NCBI GenBank assembly: GCA_022453515.1
Contig: JAJNNY010000016.1
Location: 434,001-498,000, forward strand
Length of the DNA stretch: 64,000 nt
Reading direction: 5' to 3'
DNA from: Astrocystis sublimbata
Taxonomy: Eukaryota; Ascomycota; Sordariomycetes; Xylariales; Xylariaceae
A program made the translations under genes and the position numbers. The notes beneath the pieces were generated by a model. It did no database searches. It was not told the DNA's origin and saw only the letters and a program-made list of their open reading frames with translations. Shown here one piece after another: positions 50,652-60,935 of the stretch (its first letter is position 1; the number at the start of each line of letters is the position of its first letter).

Positions 50652-50681
50652 GAGGACCTCGGAGGACCTCGGAGGACCTCG
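50652..50681. repeat. Three tandem copies of a 10-bp unit (GAGGACCTCG)
   Basis: Perfect copies at 50652-50661, 50662-50671 and 50672-50681. The unit itself contains the palindrome GAGGACCTC apart from its centre base. Confidence 0.85.
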
Positions 50682-51682
50682 ATTTTGGGAGCTAGCATAG
50701 GCCTATGTACGACAAGAGGACGATGGTCGAGCTCACGAGGAGCACGGAGGGATGGGGCCAGCGAAGGGCCCGGGAACATTGCAAGCAAGGCTTGTGTATT
50801 AGCAATCAAATATTGGCAAAGTTATCGAGGTAGAATTTGTACTTTTAGCGAGGATTCAAATAGCAACTTGGAAGCGGATGACAAAACAAATCCGTCGACA
50901 TCAATCGTTCATGTACTACATAAGTTGCCCATATCGAGACAAGCTCGAACAGGCTAGAGGTGCAGGATAAGTAACGTCGTAAGTTGGGGCTGGTTGGTAT
51001 ATGCAGGGTCATCATGTGGCGAGCTGGAAGAGCGAGAAAGCGTTGTTGGCCTGTAGGCTGCACGAAGAGTGTACGCGTAGGCCTCTCTATATAGGATGAT
51101 GCAAGGCGAGGCATGGCTATCACACCGTCTGCATTGTGTTTTCGTCTGGGTGCATGTGGTGCATGTGCACAGCAGCCAAGAGGTCGCATTGGGGATATGC
51201 ATCACAGAACTCCATACTAGGTATAGGCACCATGACAGAATGGCATCGTGGCGTGCTAGGATGAATACGAGATGCGCCAGCTAGAAGCCAGGGTCTCCCT
51301 CTTATCTCAGACTGGCGCAAGGGCCCCCCCATCCCACCACGGCCAGCAAAAGAAAATACGCACGCACTGGCTCGGTGCTGCTACTGAGTCCGGATGGGGG
51401 CGGCTGGCGAGCTGGCTTGGACGGCCAAGAGGCGGCATAGGTGCTCCAAGGTTTGGCAATACCTAGGGGCTAGGTACCTACTTAATCCTTTAGCCAGTGG
51501 AAATCATTGGGCGGGTGAGATGGAAGAGAGTGCATTGAAGGGAGAGAAAAGCACTTGCAAGGCATGAAGCATGGAGCATCCAGTAGGGGTGCTTGCTTAC
51601 CTTACCTACCTTATGTACTTACTCGCCTAGGTACTTAAGGTACTTTCTCCAAGGTACGCATGAGGTGGCGGGTACAAGCCGG

Positions 51683-51712
51683 CCAAGGGGGCCCAAGGGG
51701 GCCCAAGGGGGC
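51683..51712. repeat. Three tandem copies of a 10-bp unit (CCAAGGGGGC)
   Basis: Perfect copies at 51683-51692, 51693-51702 and 51703-51712, about 0.35 kb upstream of the DUS1 start. Confidence 0.85.
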
Positions 51713-52053
51713 CCACTCAAGTAGCGCCATACCTAGCACCCTACATGTACCTCCTACTCGCCTACCAGGTAGGGGGCTAGGTACGCTATCTCACTAGTGC
51801 GGGGCGGATCTATGCAAGGCTGAGAATGAGAAGGGTTGGGGAGCGCGAAGGACCTCTCTCTCCAATGACTCCAAAAATGAAAAGGGAAAAACTTAGGTTC
51901 GCGGAGAGGGGCAAAAGAAAGAAAGACAACCTATCTCCCACGCCACAAACCGTAATCGCAATCGCAATCGCAATAGTGGCGTCATTTCGCATTGGGTTGA
52001 TCGCGGCCGGCCGTACCCGGGGCTGCTTTCTACTCGGTCGCCGCATCCACAAC

Positions 52054-54078
52054 ATGGCCGCCGCCGCCGCCGCATCACCATCATCGTCATCGTCATCCCC
52101 ATTCGCAGCCATGTCGCCGCCGCCGCCCAACACAACCACCACCACCACCACCAAGCTGCATGGTCGCGCATTCTACGAGAGCCTGGGAAGCCCCAGGTTT
52201 GTGGTCGCGCCAATGGTCGACCAATCCGAATTTGTGCGTGCGTTTGGCCCCTTCCCCCCTTGTCGCTCCTGTTCTGTCCCGATCGCCACAACCTGATCGC
52301 CACCTCTCGATGCCGCTCGACGATGCTAGATACGAGGGCTGAAGTGTTGAGCATTGGATGCGGGGAAATGGATCAATGTTGACAAGTGCGATTCCTCACA
52401 GGCCTGGCGGCGGCTCACACGCTCTTTCATGACCGCCGAAGACGACGCGAAGCTGCTCGCCTACACGCCCATGTTCCACGCTCGCCTGTTTGAAGAAACC
52501 CCCAAGTACCGGGACTCGCACTTCCAGGCAACAAAGCAGCCCATCGCGACGCCAGAATGCGACACCACCCGCCTCTTCCTCGACGGGAATCCCCAGCTCG
52601 ACCGACCCCTCTTCGTCCAATTCTGCGCCAACGACCCCCAACACCTGCTCCGTGCCGCCCAGATGGTCGCGCCCTACTGCGACGCTGTCGACCTGAACTT
52701 CGGCTGTCCCCAGGGCATAGCGCGCAAGGGCCACTACGGCGCATTCCTGCAGGAGGACCAGCGCCTCATCTACCAGCTCGTCAACATCCTGCACGAGAAC
52801 CTCTCTGTCCCCGTCACCGCCAAGATCCGCATCTTGGACACCAAAGAGGAGACCCTCGCCTATGCGAAGAACGTCCTGGCCGCCGGCGCCAGCATCCTGA
52901 CCGTCCACGGCCGCCGGAGGGAACAGAAGGGCCATCTGACCGGTGTCGCCGACTGGGCCTACATCCGATACCTGCGTGAGAACCTGCCCGCAGACACCGT
53001 CATCTTCGCCAACGGGAACGTTCTGCAGCACGGGGACATCCAGAAATGTCTCGACGCCACGGGCGCCGACGCCGTCATGAGCGCCGAGGGCAACCTCAGC
53101 GACCCCGCCATCTTCGGCGCCCCACCACCCGTCGGCCAGGAGGGCCGCGAGTACTGGCGCGGCAGAGACGGTAGGGGCGGATACCGCGTCGATGCCGTAT
53201 TCCGGCGCTATCTGGACATCCTGCACCGGTACGCGCTCGAGCAGGACCCGCCGGTGCGGAGGCCGCTGTTCGTCGTGGGAGACGACGACGGATGGCTACA
53301 TGAAACCGCGGCGGTGGCCCAGAATGGCGAGCACGAAGAGGGCCCGGCGCGAAAGAAGGTGAAGCGCGACCACGCGAGCAAGAGCAAGGCTCAGGCAAAG
53401 CAACGCTCGACGTCTCCCAACATCGTGGCTGTGCGTCCGCATCTGTTCCACCTCCTGCGCCACCTCGTCTCTAGGCACACCGATGTCCGCGACATGCTGG
53501 CGAAAACAAGCCCTGCCGACATCGACGGTATCGAGAAAGTGCTGGGCATGGTAGAGAGGCGCGTAGCGCAGGGCTTGATAGATTATGAGAAGACGGATGG
53601 GAAGAGTATCGAGGAGGAGGAGGAGAGGGACGAGTTGGTCCGCAAGTCTAAGGCGCAGCAGCAGCAGCAGCAGCAGCCGAGTACCACGGAAGAGCCGCCG
53701 CCGACGCAAAATGGACGCAAGGCACAGCAGGACGGCCATGTCGAGGACGCCGAATACGACCCGGAAAGCTCGGTGGCAACGGTCAAGGCATGTAAGCGGC
53801 CTTGGTGGATTGCCCAGCCTATCGTACGACCGCTTCCGAAAGAGGCGTTGGCAAAGGGGAGTGTAAGACTGTCGAAGAAGGATCAGAAGAAGGCGCAAGA
53901 CAAGGGGAAGGCGGCGGCGGAGGATAGTGTCCTGGACAATGGGAACAGCAACGGCAACGGCTGCGAGAAGCCCGACAATGAGCTCCCCGAGACGGATGAG
54001 ACGGACGGCGGACGCAAGGAGCCGTCTATAAACCCCGCGAAGCCAGAGCTCACAACAGAGCAGCTTGTTAGTGGATAG
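52054..54078 (+). CDS. dus1: tRNA-dihydrouridine synthase Dus1, 2 exons, 618 aa
   Basis: FMN enzyme that reduces uridines in the D-loop (U16/U17) of tRNAs with NADPH. Exons 52054-52233 and 52402-54078; intron donor GTGCGT, acceptor CTCACAG, phase 0. The TIM-barrel starts with FVVAPMVDQSEF|AWRRLTRSF spanning the splice site. PLFVQFCAND and VDLNFGCPQGIARKGHYGAFL (in parts: VDLNFGCPQ, with the catalytic Cys near residue 162) are Dus signatures, followed by KIRIL, ILTVHGR, VIFANGNV and DAVMSAEG for FMN binding. The N-terminus is a trinucleotide-repeat run (Ala, Ser, Pro, Thr). The C-terminal 250 residues form a charged extension with a seven-Gln run near 478, longer than in most Dus1 proteins. 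The frame is open upstream with an ATG at 51826, so a longer N-terminus is possible. Confidence 0.92.
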
Positions 54079-54667
54079 ATGGATGAGATGATAATAGAGA
54101 GGGATCGGATACGTAATGTATACCTATATAACGAATATAGAAACCACGTCTGTACAAGAGACCTGTGATCATCATTCTCGTTTAATTACATTTGCTAAAT
54201 ACGCGGAGTTAGTTTTGGGAGGAATGATTGATGAGAACTTCACCTACAACGCCTTGAGGAGCGAACCGAAACTCGTCTTCCGTCTTGTGCTGGAACGAGC
54301 TCACCGCTTGTTTCTCCCAGCAACACATGATAGGGTGGCACCTAGTCCTCAATAAACAACCTACCAAAAGTACTTGACAACCAGCCATGCGTGGGTGGCT
54401 CCCTGGTCGATTGTCGTTCTTGAGCTGCGCGTCAAAACTTGCCCGGAAGCTCCAGGGGCACAAAGCACATTGAAATAAAGGTTTGTGTACACGCAGTGAG
54501 TGTCAATTGTAGATACCAGCTCCGCAACTATCTACATCACAAGTATAGGGTACGACGTGGCACTCTCGATTTCTTTTCAATTCGACAGATTCAACCAGAT
54601 ACACTCCACGTGAGTGATCCAGAGCCCATTCGCCTTCCACGGACGATGCGAACACGGCTCTATCGAT
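54079..54667. other. Convergent spacer between DUS1 and the membrane-protein gene
   Basis: About 590 bp between facing stop codons. It should hold both 3' ends; nothing else is visible. Confidence 0.5.
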
Positions 54668-55998
54668 TCATTCATTCTTCCTCCTCTGTAGTTCCTCCTC
54701 GATCTTCTTCCTGAGCTTCTCCTCGCCCAGTTCCGTGGTCGCGTCGCGGTCCCAGTTCAAGATGACGGCAGCGGCAGCCGGCCCGCCGAGCAGGAACCAG
54801 AAGCCCGCGCGACCAAGCATCCTGACCAGGCTGGCGTCCTTGACGGTGCGCTGGTAGAGGTACATAGACCAAAGCAGCAGCGCGCCCGTGCCGACGTAGA
54901 AGTCGTAATGCAGAAAGTGCTGTGCGAGGGGCCCCAAGTCGCCGGACCTGTAGGTAGCCGGGTCGACGGTTGGCGGGTCGTACCACGGCAGAGGCACAAA
55001 GGCCTTCGAAAACGACAGGGTCCGGAACACGGGCGCGTAGTACGGGAAGGCGTGGCTCAGGAACTCGCGGCCGGCGGAGGGCATCAGTGTCAGGGCCACG
55101 ATGGGCACCTGGCTGGCGCCGCAGAGGGCGAGCGCGAACTCGTACACGCCCCGCACGGCCACCATGTACCCGTGGCCGTGCGTCGTCGGCTCGTTCTCCT
55201 CGTTCACGGGGCCCAGGCTGCCCAGCGCGTAGTAGCAGGCGTAGTGCAGAAAGGTGAGCCCCAGGATGGTCCAGGCGGGGAAGGGCTGCCAGACAGCGAT
55301 CCAGGTGTAGTGCGTCGCGGCCGTCTGGTCGAACAGGCGAGGCATGCTCATGAAGATGCCGGGGACGATGAAGGTCAGGGTGACGGCCATGGGGAGCAGG
55401 GCCAGGTCCCAGAGGTAGACGAACAGGGCGCGGCGGGCACCGTCGCCGTCTCCTTTCCGGAGCTTCGCGGTCGGCGAAGTGAGCAGGTGGAGGGCGAGAT
55501 ACAGCGGGATGGTGAAGGCCCAGGTCAGGTTCTGGAACAGGATGCCGACGGCGCCGATGGCAGAGACGACGCGGCCGCGGTTCCCGGCGCGCTTGGCCTC
55601 GAGCACCAGCAGCGTCCAGGCGGCAGCAAACTGCGCCATGCCCCAGACGTAGAAGACGGTCACGTCCCACGGCACGTTGCCGTCGACAAGGGCGGAGAAG
55701 AAGCTGATCATGCCGCAGAGCTGGTAGTCGACTACGGCTATGCCCGTGTACGACGTGATGAAGGGCGCCGGCGCGCCCTTGAGCGAGGCGGTGGCGCCGG
55801 AGCCGACGGCGCCCAGCACGTCGCTGAGGCCGTTGCCGAGCATGGTGCCGATGGTGGCTCGGGCGCCGAAGATGGAGGCGCCGACAAAGAGCGGCACCAA
55901 GACATATTTCATGTCGAATGCCTGGGGAGGGGGGGTCTCGCATCAGCTTCACTTGCTTGGGCCATGCGATTGTGATATCATGGAGGACGACTCACCAT
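54668..55998 (-). CDS. Polytopic integral membrane protein, terpene-cyclase-like family (tentative), 418 aa
   Basis: Exon 2 spans 55921-54668. Exon 1 contributes only the ATG (55998-55996), cut immediately by the donor GTGAGT; the 74-nt intron ends CCCCAG. The protein then reads M-AFD-MKYVLVPLFVGASIFG. An alternative start is the internal ATG at 55912, four codons on. Eight or so hydrophobic helices are visible, for example VTVFYVWGMAQFAAAWTLLV, ALFVYLWDLALLPMAVTLTF and AGFWFLLGGPAAAAVILNW. SYTGIAVVDYQLCGMISFF is a conserved-looking luminal or loop segment. The C-terminus is a charged amphipathic helix (EEKLRKKIEEEL). It resembles membrane-embedded proteins often found in fungal meroterpenoid clusters, where some act as cyclases. 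That family link is from memory and uncertain; no catalytic residue can be assigned. Confidence 0.72.
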
Positions 55999-57457
55999 GA
56001 TGTCTGCTTGAATACCTCGTTCGGTATGTTTCCGGTTATCTCATGAGCTGGGTGTTTCTGCGCCGAATGTGGCGGGAAAGTGATGAAAGAAGAGGGGGGT
56101 TCGTCCATTAGGCAGACAAGCAATCGTCAATGGGTAGGTACCTTAGGGTAGGCCAGATGGACAACAGAGAGACTTAATCGAGGTGAGTGATGATAGGGTG
56201 TTTCAATCCCGAAGCTGCTAGACCAGGTTGGGTGTTGGGTGCGTGAGGCTGCTCGATGTGGGGTTGCAGTTGTCTCTCGTTCCCGTATTCGGGTTACTGT
56301 GCTGCACCTATCCTCTTCTCTCTTCGTGACAACCACAACCCAAACTGAGAGTTGGTGGCCGAGGGCTGCGAGGTACAGTAGTAGCCTTTTCCAATATCTG
56401 AGTGGCTACCTAAGTACCTACCTAGGTACCTATGGTAGGCGAGGTTAGGTAGGTAACCTGCTCTGCCAAGCCAACGCGCCCCTATCGACCTATTATGCGG
56501 ACGTTCTAGCACTAGGGCATTGTAAATTAAACTTATACTACCTACCAACTCACAAGTCACTGCACCTATACATTCGTTCATACCTACCATGCAAGGTGCA
56601 AGTTTCTATATATTCTCTATATATGTTAATACACAAGATGTAGTAGACCGCTCAACTGAATCGTCAAGCTGCGCGTGGCAAACTTACGTACAATATGTCC
56701 AGTCCAGCGCTCAGGCCGGCTGGTATGATCACATACCACTTGTGCTAAGGTTTGTGTCTCGCGTTTTGAAGGGTTGTTGTCACTTTAGTCCCCATAGTCA
56801 AGTCAGCTTACTAAAATATTAAGATGAAGTGCTAAGGTCTATGTGTCACTTTATCTTAGGGACACATGGGATAGATGTAGGTAGGCGAGGTAGGTGGGTA
56901 GTTGCCGGGTATGGCCCCAGGCCTGTGCTAGATGGGTCCATTGTATACACATTCTGCTTACCATATAGACCCAGACTTGGGTCGGGGTTAAGGGTTATCG
57001 CGACATAAAAAGTAAGAATCATCCTGTCTCGGCAAAAACTCCCCGTGGGTTGTCTTGCTGTAAAGTTCGTATATGGCTATGACGAGGTGACTCTACAGAA
57101 ACTCACGAGGTAAACTCCAAGAGTATAATTAGGTAGGATGATCGCCACATATGCTCTTGAGTGTTTGTAGCATTGACTTCTTGGCCACTCGTAATCGCCT
57201 GTGTCCATCTTTCAACTTATCTCTGTGAGTGTTGACTTTTGTTGTCGACTTCCCTCTGCGTCTTGGATAAAATAAAGAATTACGCAACTCTAAGAATATC
57301 ATGAACAGCTAAATGCCCCCAATGGACTACTATCTTAGCATTATATGCTACTTCAATTGGGTTTTGCTTTTTTACCCTGTGAGTTACAAGTCCCGTTATT
57401 TGAATCGCGGAGCTAATTCATCACTTAATGGAATAGTACCAAGTCAACTCAGCAGCA
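55999..57457. other. Divergent intergenic region, membrane protein and esterase
   Basis: 1.46 kb between two divergent starts, so both promoters should be here. ACCT/AGGT blocks cluster at 56131-56145, 56405-56455 and 56876-56900. No gene is supported. Confidence 0.5.
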
Positions 57458-59080
57458 ATGGGTGCGCCCTCTAACATCAAGCACACGGAGAGCGCTCCGG
57501 TTCTCGTCGAGACTGGGGCATTATCCGGACTTCACCTCCCTAATGGCACAAGATCTTTTCTTGGCGTGCCTTACGCAGCGCCTCCCGTAGACGATCTCCG
57601 ATGGCGGCCGCCCCAGCACCCTCTGCCCTGGACCGGAGTGAGAGCGGCCGACAGATTCGGCAATTCCTGTATTCAGCCCTCGCCGCCGACCAACTCGATA
57701 TACTCCGGCCCAGACCTTGATACCAGCGAAGATTGCCTCTACCTGAACATATATACTGGTGCCGAGGGTGCCACTGACAGGCCCGTCCTGGTCTGGTTCC
57801 ATTTTGGGGCATTTGTGTTTGGGTCTGGAGCTGACCCCATGGAAGATGGGTCGAATTTCGCTGAGGAAGGGATCACAGTCGTCACCGTCAACTTCCGCCT
57901 CGGTCGAATGGGATTTCTTGCCCTTCCGGAGCTGAGTGCCGAGTCCGGTCATCGAGCTTCGGGCAACTACGGCATCATGGACCAGGTAGCGGCCCTGCAG
58001 TGGGTGCAGCGGAACATCAAGGCGTTTGGGGGCGACCCAGATAACGTGACAATCGGAGGCGCCTCATCCGGAGGTGCAAGCGTACACGCTCTTCGCTCCT
58101 CGCCACTGGCCCGGGGCCTGTTCTCCAAGGCGATCAGCGAGAGCGGGCCTGGGGTGGCACCGGCCATTGATGGCCCAGGTAACATCGCGGTCTACATGAC
58201 GCTTGCCGCGGCTGAGGAGGCGGGAACGGAGATACTGCAAGCTCTCAACGTCACCTCACTCGCCGAACTGCGTGAAGTGTCGGCAGAAAAGATCCTAGCT
58301 GTATCGTTACCCCGAGTCCAAGGAATATGGAAATCATATTTACGCCCTACCACCACCAGCCTGAGCGTTTACGACACTATGAACCCCGTCGTCGATGGCT
58401 TCGTGCTTCCCGAAGCGCCCTTCACAGCCCTTGCCTCTGGCCGTGCAGTTGACGTTCCTTTCATAGCGGGCGCCACTGGTGACGACGGAACTGCGCTCCC
58501 AAGGTTGGACAATCTTGCTGAGTATCGTGCATTCATAGACGAGACTTTTGGAGACTTAGCTGGGGAGGCTCTCCGGATCTATCCCGCAAGTACGGACGCG
58601 GAAGTATGGAACGCATCGTGGAGGCTCGGTGCTGACCAAGTCTTCAAATGGCCGACGTGGACGACCGCTCGACTGCAGTCGAGCGGTCGCATGAAATCGC
58701 CCGTATGGTATTATAACTCCCTACGCGCGCCGCCGATCCCCGCCAACTCGAAAATAGTAGAAAGGGACTTTGCGGGTGCCTTCCATCTTTCCGGCATGCT
58801 GTATGCGTTTGGCAACCTGGACGCATGGCAATGGGACTGGACCGATGCCGATCGATCACTTTCGAAAAAAGTCATGGACTCGTGGGTACGGTTCATGCAT
58901 TCGGGGAGCCCTGGGGATAGCCAGGAAGGCGTTGATTCCTGGCCAGCACTGGACACCACCAATAATATCATCAAGATCTGGGGAAGTAACGGCGAGCCGA
59001 CGCTGGGGTCACAAACACCGCATTATCTCGAGGCTATGGCATTCTGGGACAAATACTATGGGGTTGAATTGCAGGTATAA
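57458..59080 (+). CDS. Type-B carboxylesterase (alpha/beta hydrolase), intronless, 540 aa
   Basis: Ester hydrolase of the carboxylesterase/cholinesterase family. The fold's signature elements are present: NGTRSFLGVPYAAPP near the N-terminus, SEDCLYLNIYTG, the oxyanion region WFHFGAFVFGSG, and NYGIMDQVAALQWVQRNI before the nucleophile. The nucleophile elbow is GGASSGG, with Ser203 in GxSxG; the usual GESAGG has Glu before Ser, here Ala. The acid site reads TGDDGT, so Asp343 replaces the common Glu, and the His lies in GAFHLSG (His443). The oxyanion loop is HFGAF rather than HGGGF. There is no signal peptide, so a cytosolic enzyme is likely. Length is typical. A 28-bp perfect palindrome lies in the coding region at 58662-58689. 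Substrate is unknown. Confidence 0.9.
   Translation: MGAPSNIKHTESAPVLVETGALSGLHLPNGTRSFLGVPYAAPPVDDLRWRPPQHPLPWTGVRAADRFGNSCIQPSPPTNSIYSGPDLDTSEDCLYLNIYTGAEGATDRPVLVWFHFGAFVFGSGADPMEDGSNFAEEGITVVTVNFRLGRMGFLALPELSAESGHRASGNYGIMDQVAALQWVQRNIKAFGGDPDNVTIGGASSGGASVHALRSSPLARGLFSKAISESGPGVAPAIDGPGNIAVYMTLAAAEEAGTEILQALNVTSLAELREVSAEKILAVSLPRVQGIWKSYLRPTTTSLSVYDTMNPVVDGFVLPEAPFTALASGRAVDVPFIAGATGDDGTALPRLDNLAEYRAFIDETFGDLAGEALRIYPASTDAEVWNASWRLGADQVFKWPTWTTARLQSSGRMKSPVWYYNSLRAPPIPANSKIVERDFAGAFHLSGMLYAFGNLDAWQWDWTDADRSLSKKVMDSWVRFMHSGSPGDSQEGVDSWPALDTTNNIIKIWGSNGEPTLGSQTPHYLEAMAFWDKYYGVELQV
58662..58689. repeat. Perfect 28-bp palindrome inside the esterase gene
   Basis: The left half is CGACCGCTCGACTG (58662-58675) and the right half is its exact reverse complement (58676-58689), with no spacer. 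The frame stays open through it, giving TARLQSSGR. Confidence 0.95.
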
Positions 59081-60935
59081 TAGGCAGGTAATTACTAGGT
59101 GGTGATGGCATTCGAAGTTTGAACTTTGCTACAAGCAATTTTCATAACGCACCACGTTCAACACGATTGGCTGCCATAATTCAGGGGCTCTAAGATTATC
59201 CTTGCATCTCAGTTGAATTTATTTTTTAATTGACGTCTCCATAGAGTCTCATTCGTTTCGTTGATCTTCCCTAGGAGCTTCATATCCTCCCAGCGCATGC
59301 GTATCCCGCAGCTTCTGCAGCAATGGCGAGTATTGTGTTATGTAGGGCTGAGAGAGGGGCTCGGTGGTAAGGTAGCTGGAGTAGTGCAACCCTCGCTATA
59401 CGGAATGGCGAAGTATTATAGCTTAAATTTTAGCTGGAATTTGGACGCGGGTATAGTTGCCACAACATGCTATGTTACCGCTACGAGCTGAATTTGTATT
59501 GATAGTTTCTACTGCCAATGATGAGCGAGATAAGAAATTGGAGGTGATGTGGTTATTCAGGTGAAGTTGTGGGTGTTGAGCCGCGAGGGGATGAATTATG
59601 AGCGAAGGCTGTCGTGACCATGAGATCCAGACGAGAGTATTCTTACGACTCGGCAGTCTAGACCGGGAGGTCCGTTCACATGGGGTAAATATCGTCAAGG
59701 TTTCGCTTATAAGCGAATGCAGAAGACTAGATTCTTCGCTTGGTAACTTTTAATGTTTCGATGGTGTATTGGTATAGTGCTATGGTCCTGTTCCATCATA
59801 AAATAGTAGCCATCCAAACACTCTGATTTCTTGCGCGTGGTTTGGTTTCGGTTAGCGACCACATCTTCAAACTAGTCCACAACTTCATCGAGACCCGCAT
59901 GTCGTCTACTCAATGAGGGCAGCTTCACAATTACTGATCAGAATCGCTCATTGTCTACTGACGAGGCCTGATCGACGAGGACGGCAGAGTGTTGGCAATT
60001 GTGTTTCAGACTGTGACAGATGTGTGCAAATGCCAATTATTACAATCTATTTGCAAGTGTTAGACAGCAGCTTTAACTTCACCTCGAAAACACTAGCTAG
60101 AAAACCCCCAAGCCGCGGCATCCAATACTGGCGAGCGTCATATTAGTGATTATGTCGGCAATGACCAACGAGTCCCAGTGGTATTATTCGTGTTTGACCT
60201 TTTTGGAGCCACTCAGCTGGTCCACATACTCTTAGGGTGACAAGAAGTATATAAAACAGTAGTATCCCAACCGTCCAACCTACGACAGCAATTTGTTTCG
60301 AGATACCCAAAGTGAATTTGTTAATGAGCAGTCCTGGACGCTTGGGTGCGCATAGCACTAGGAGATTGGTAAATACCTGCTCAGGCGATTTACAGTTTCA
60401 TTATTGATTACGTTAGGTGCCGGAGTCAAGTCAATTTATGTTCTTTTGAGATGGTGACACTGTTGTATCCAGGTAGGTAGCTACGTACTTGTTGATTAAT
60501 AAGGACCTAGGGCATGTATGTAATCATAGCTTACACTATACCTAGGTAAGCTTTGAGGTAGCTATACGTGTATTTGTAGGCAAATTATATACCTTCAGTT
60601 GTTCTTCCAAGATGGTCAGATACGTACAGCTTTGGAAATATCTGCAAGTGTCAGGCAGCGGTTTACATGCCTTATGTCCCCACTCCTTCATATCACTACC
60701 ACTAAATGGGCATACTATGTAGATAGGAGTCTTCGTCTACATCATTCCTCTGACTTTTCTTGTAGCGTCTTGTAGTAGTCATAGAATGAACTCAATCGCA
60801 CGAATGGGAAAAAGCCTTGTGGAAAGTGAGCTGGTTGGTACCTCAGTTTTATAGGTATAGGTATATGATACTTTCGACGTGGCAATTTGAAAGGAGGTCA
60901 TTGGTATCTCCTCAATAGCGCCGGTCTCCAAACTT
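59081..60935. other. 1.85-kb convergent spacer, esterase and FAD monooxygenase
   Basis: AT-rich sequence between facing stop codons, longer than the other convergent spacers in this window. The minus-strand frame 60358-60143 encodes one strongly hydrophobic segment (QIAVVGWTVGILLFYILLV) and could be a relic of a transporter, but this is weak. A 14-bp palindrome TCGCTTATAAGCGA lies at about 59703-59716. ACCT/AGGT blocks occur at 60470-60490 and 60538-60560. Confidence 0.45.

Larger units (their letters stand above)
50170..52053. other. 1.9-kb spacer between Bni4-like gene and DUS1
   Basis: No gene is supported. It contains two of the 10-bp triplicates (50652-50681 and 51683-51712), ACCT/AGGT blocks (51456-51485, 51597-51660, 51765-51785) and, near DUS1, a CAATCG hexamer repeat (about 51953-51973). 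Confidence 0.5.

Noticed and set aside
52396..53226. 276-codon open frame antisense to DUS1
   Set aside because: It mirrors the GC-rich codons of DUS1, is Gly/Val/Asp-biased without domain character, and lies entirely inside a confident gene.
54908..55975. 355-codon open frame antisense to the membrane protein, plus an overlapping 426-codon frame on the same strand
   Set aside because: Both are Arg/Gly/Ala-rich shadows of a GC-rich exon; the chosen frame has clear membrane helices.
60143..60358. Short hydrophobic open frame, possible transporter relic
   Set aside because: Only one membrane-like segment and no neighbouring exons; too weak to call a pseudogene.
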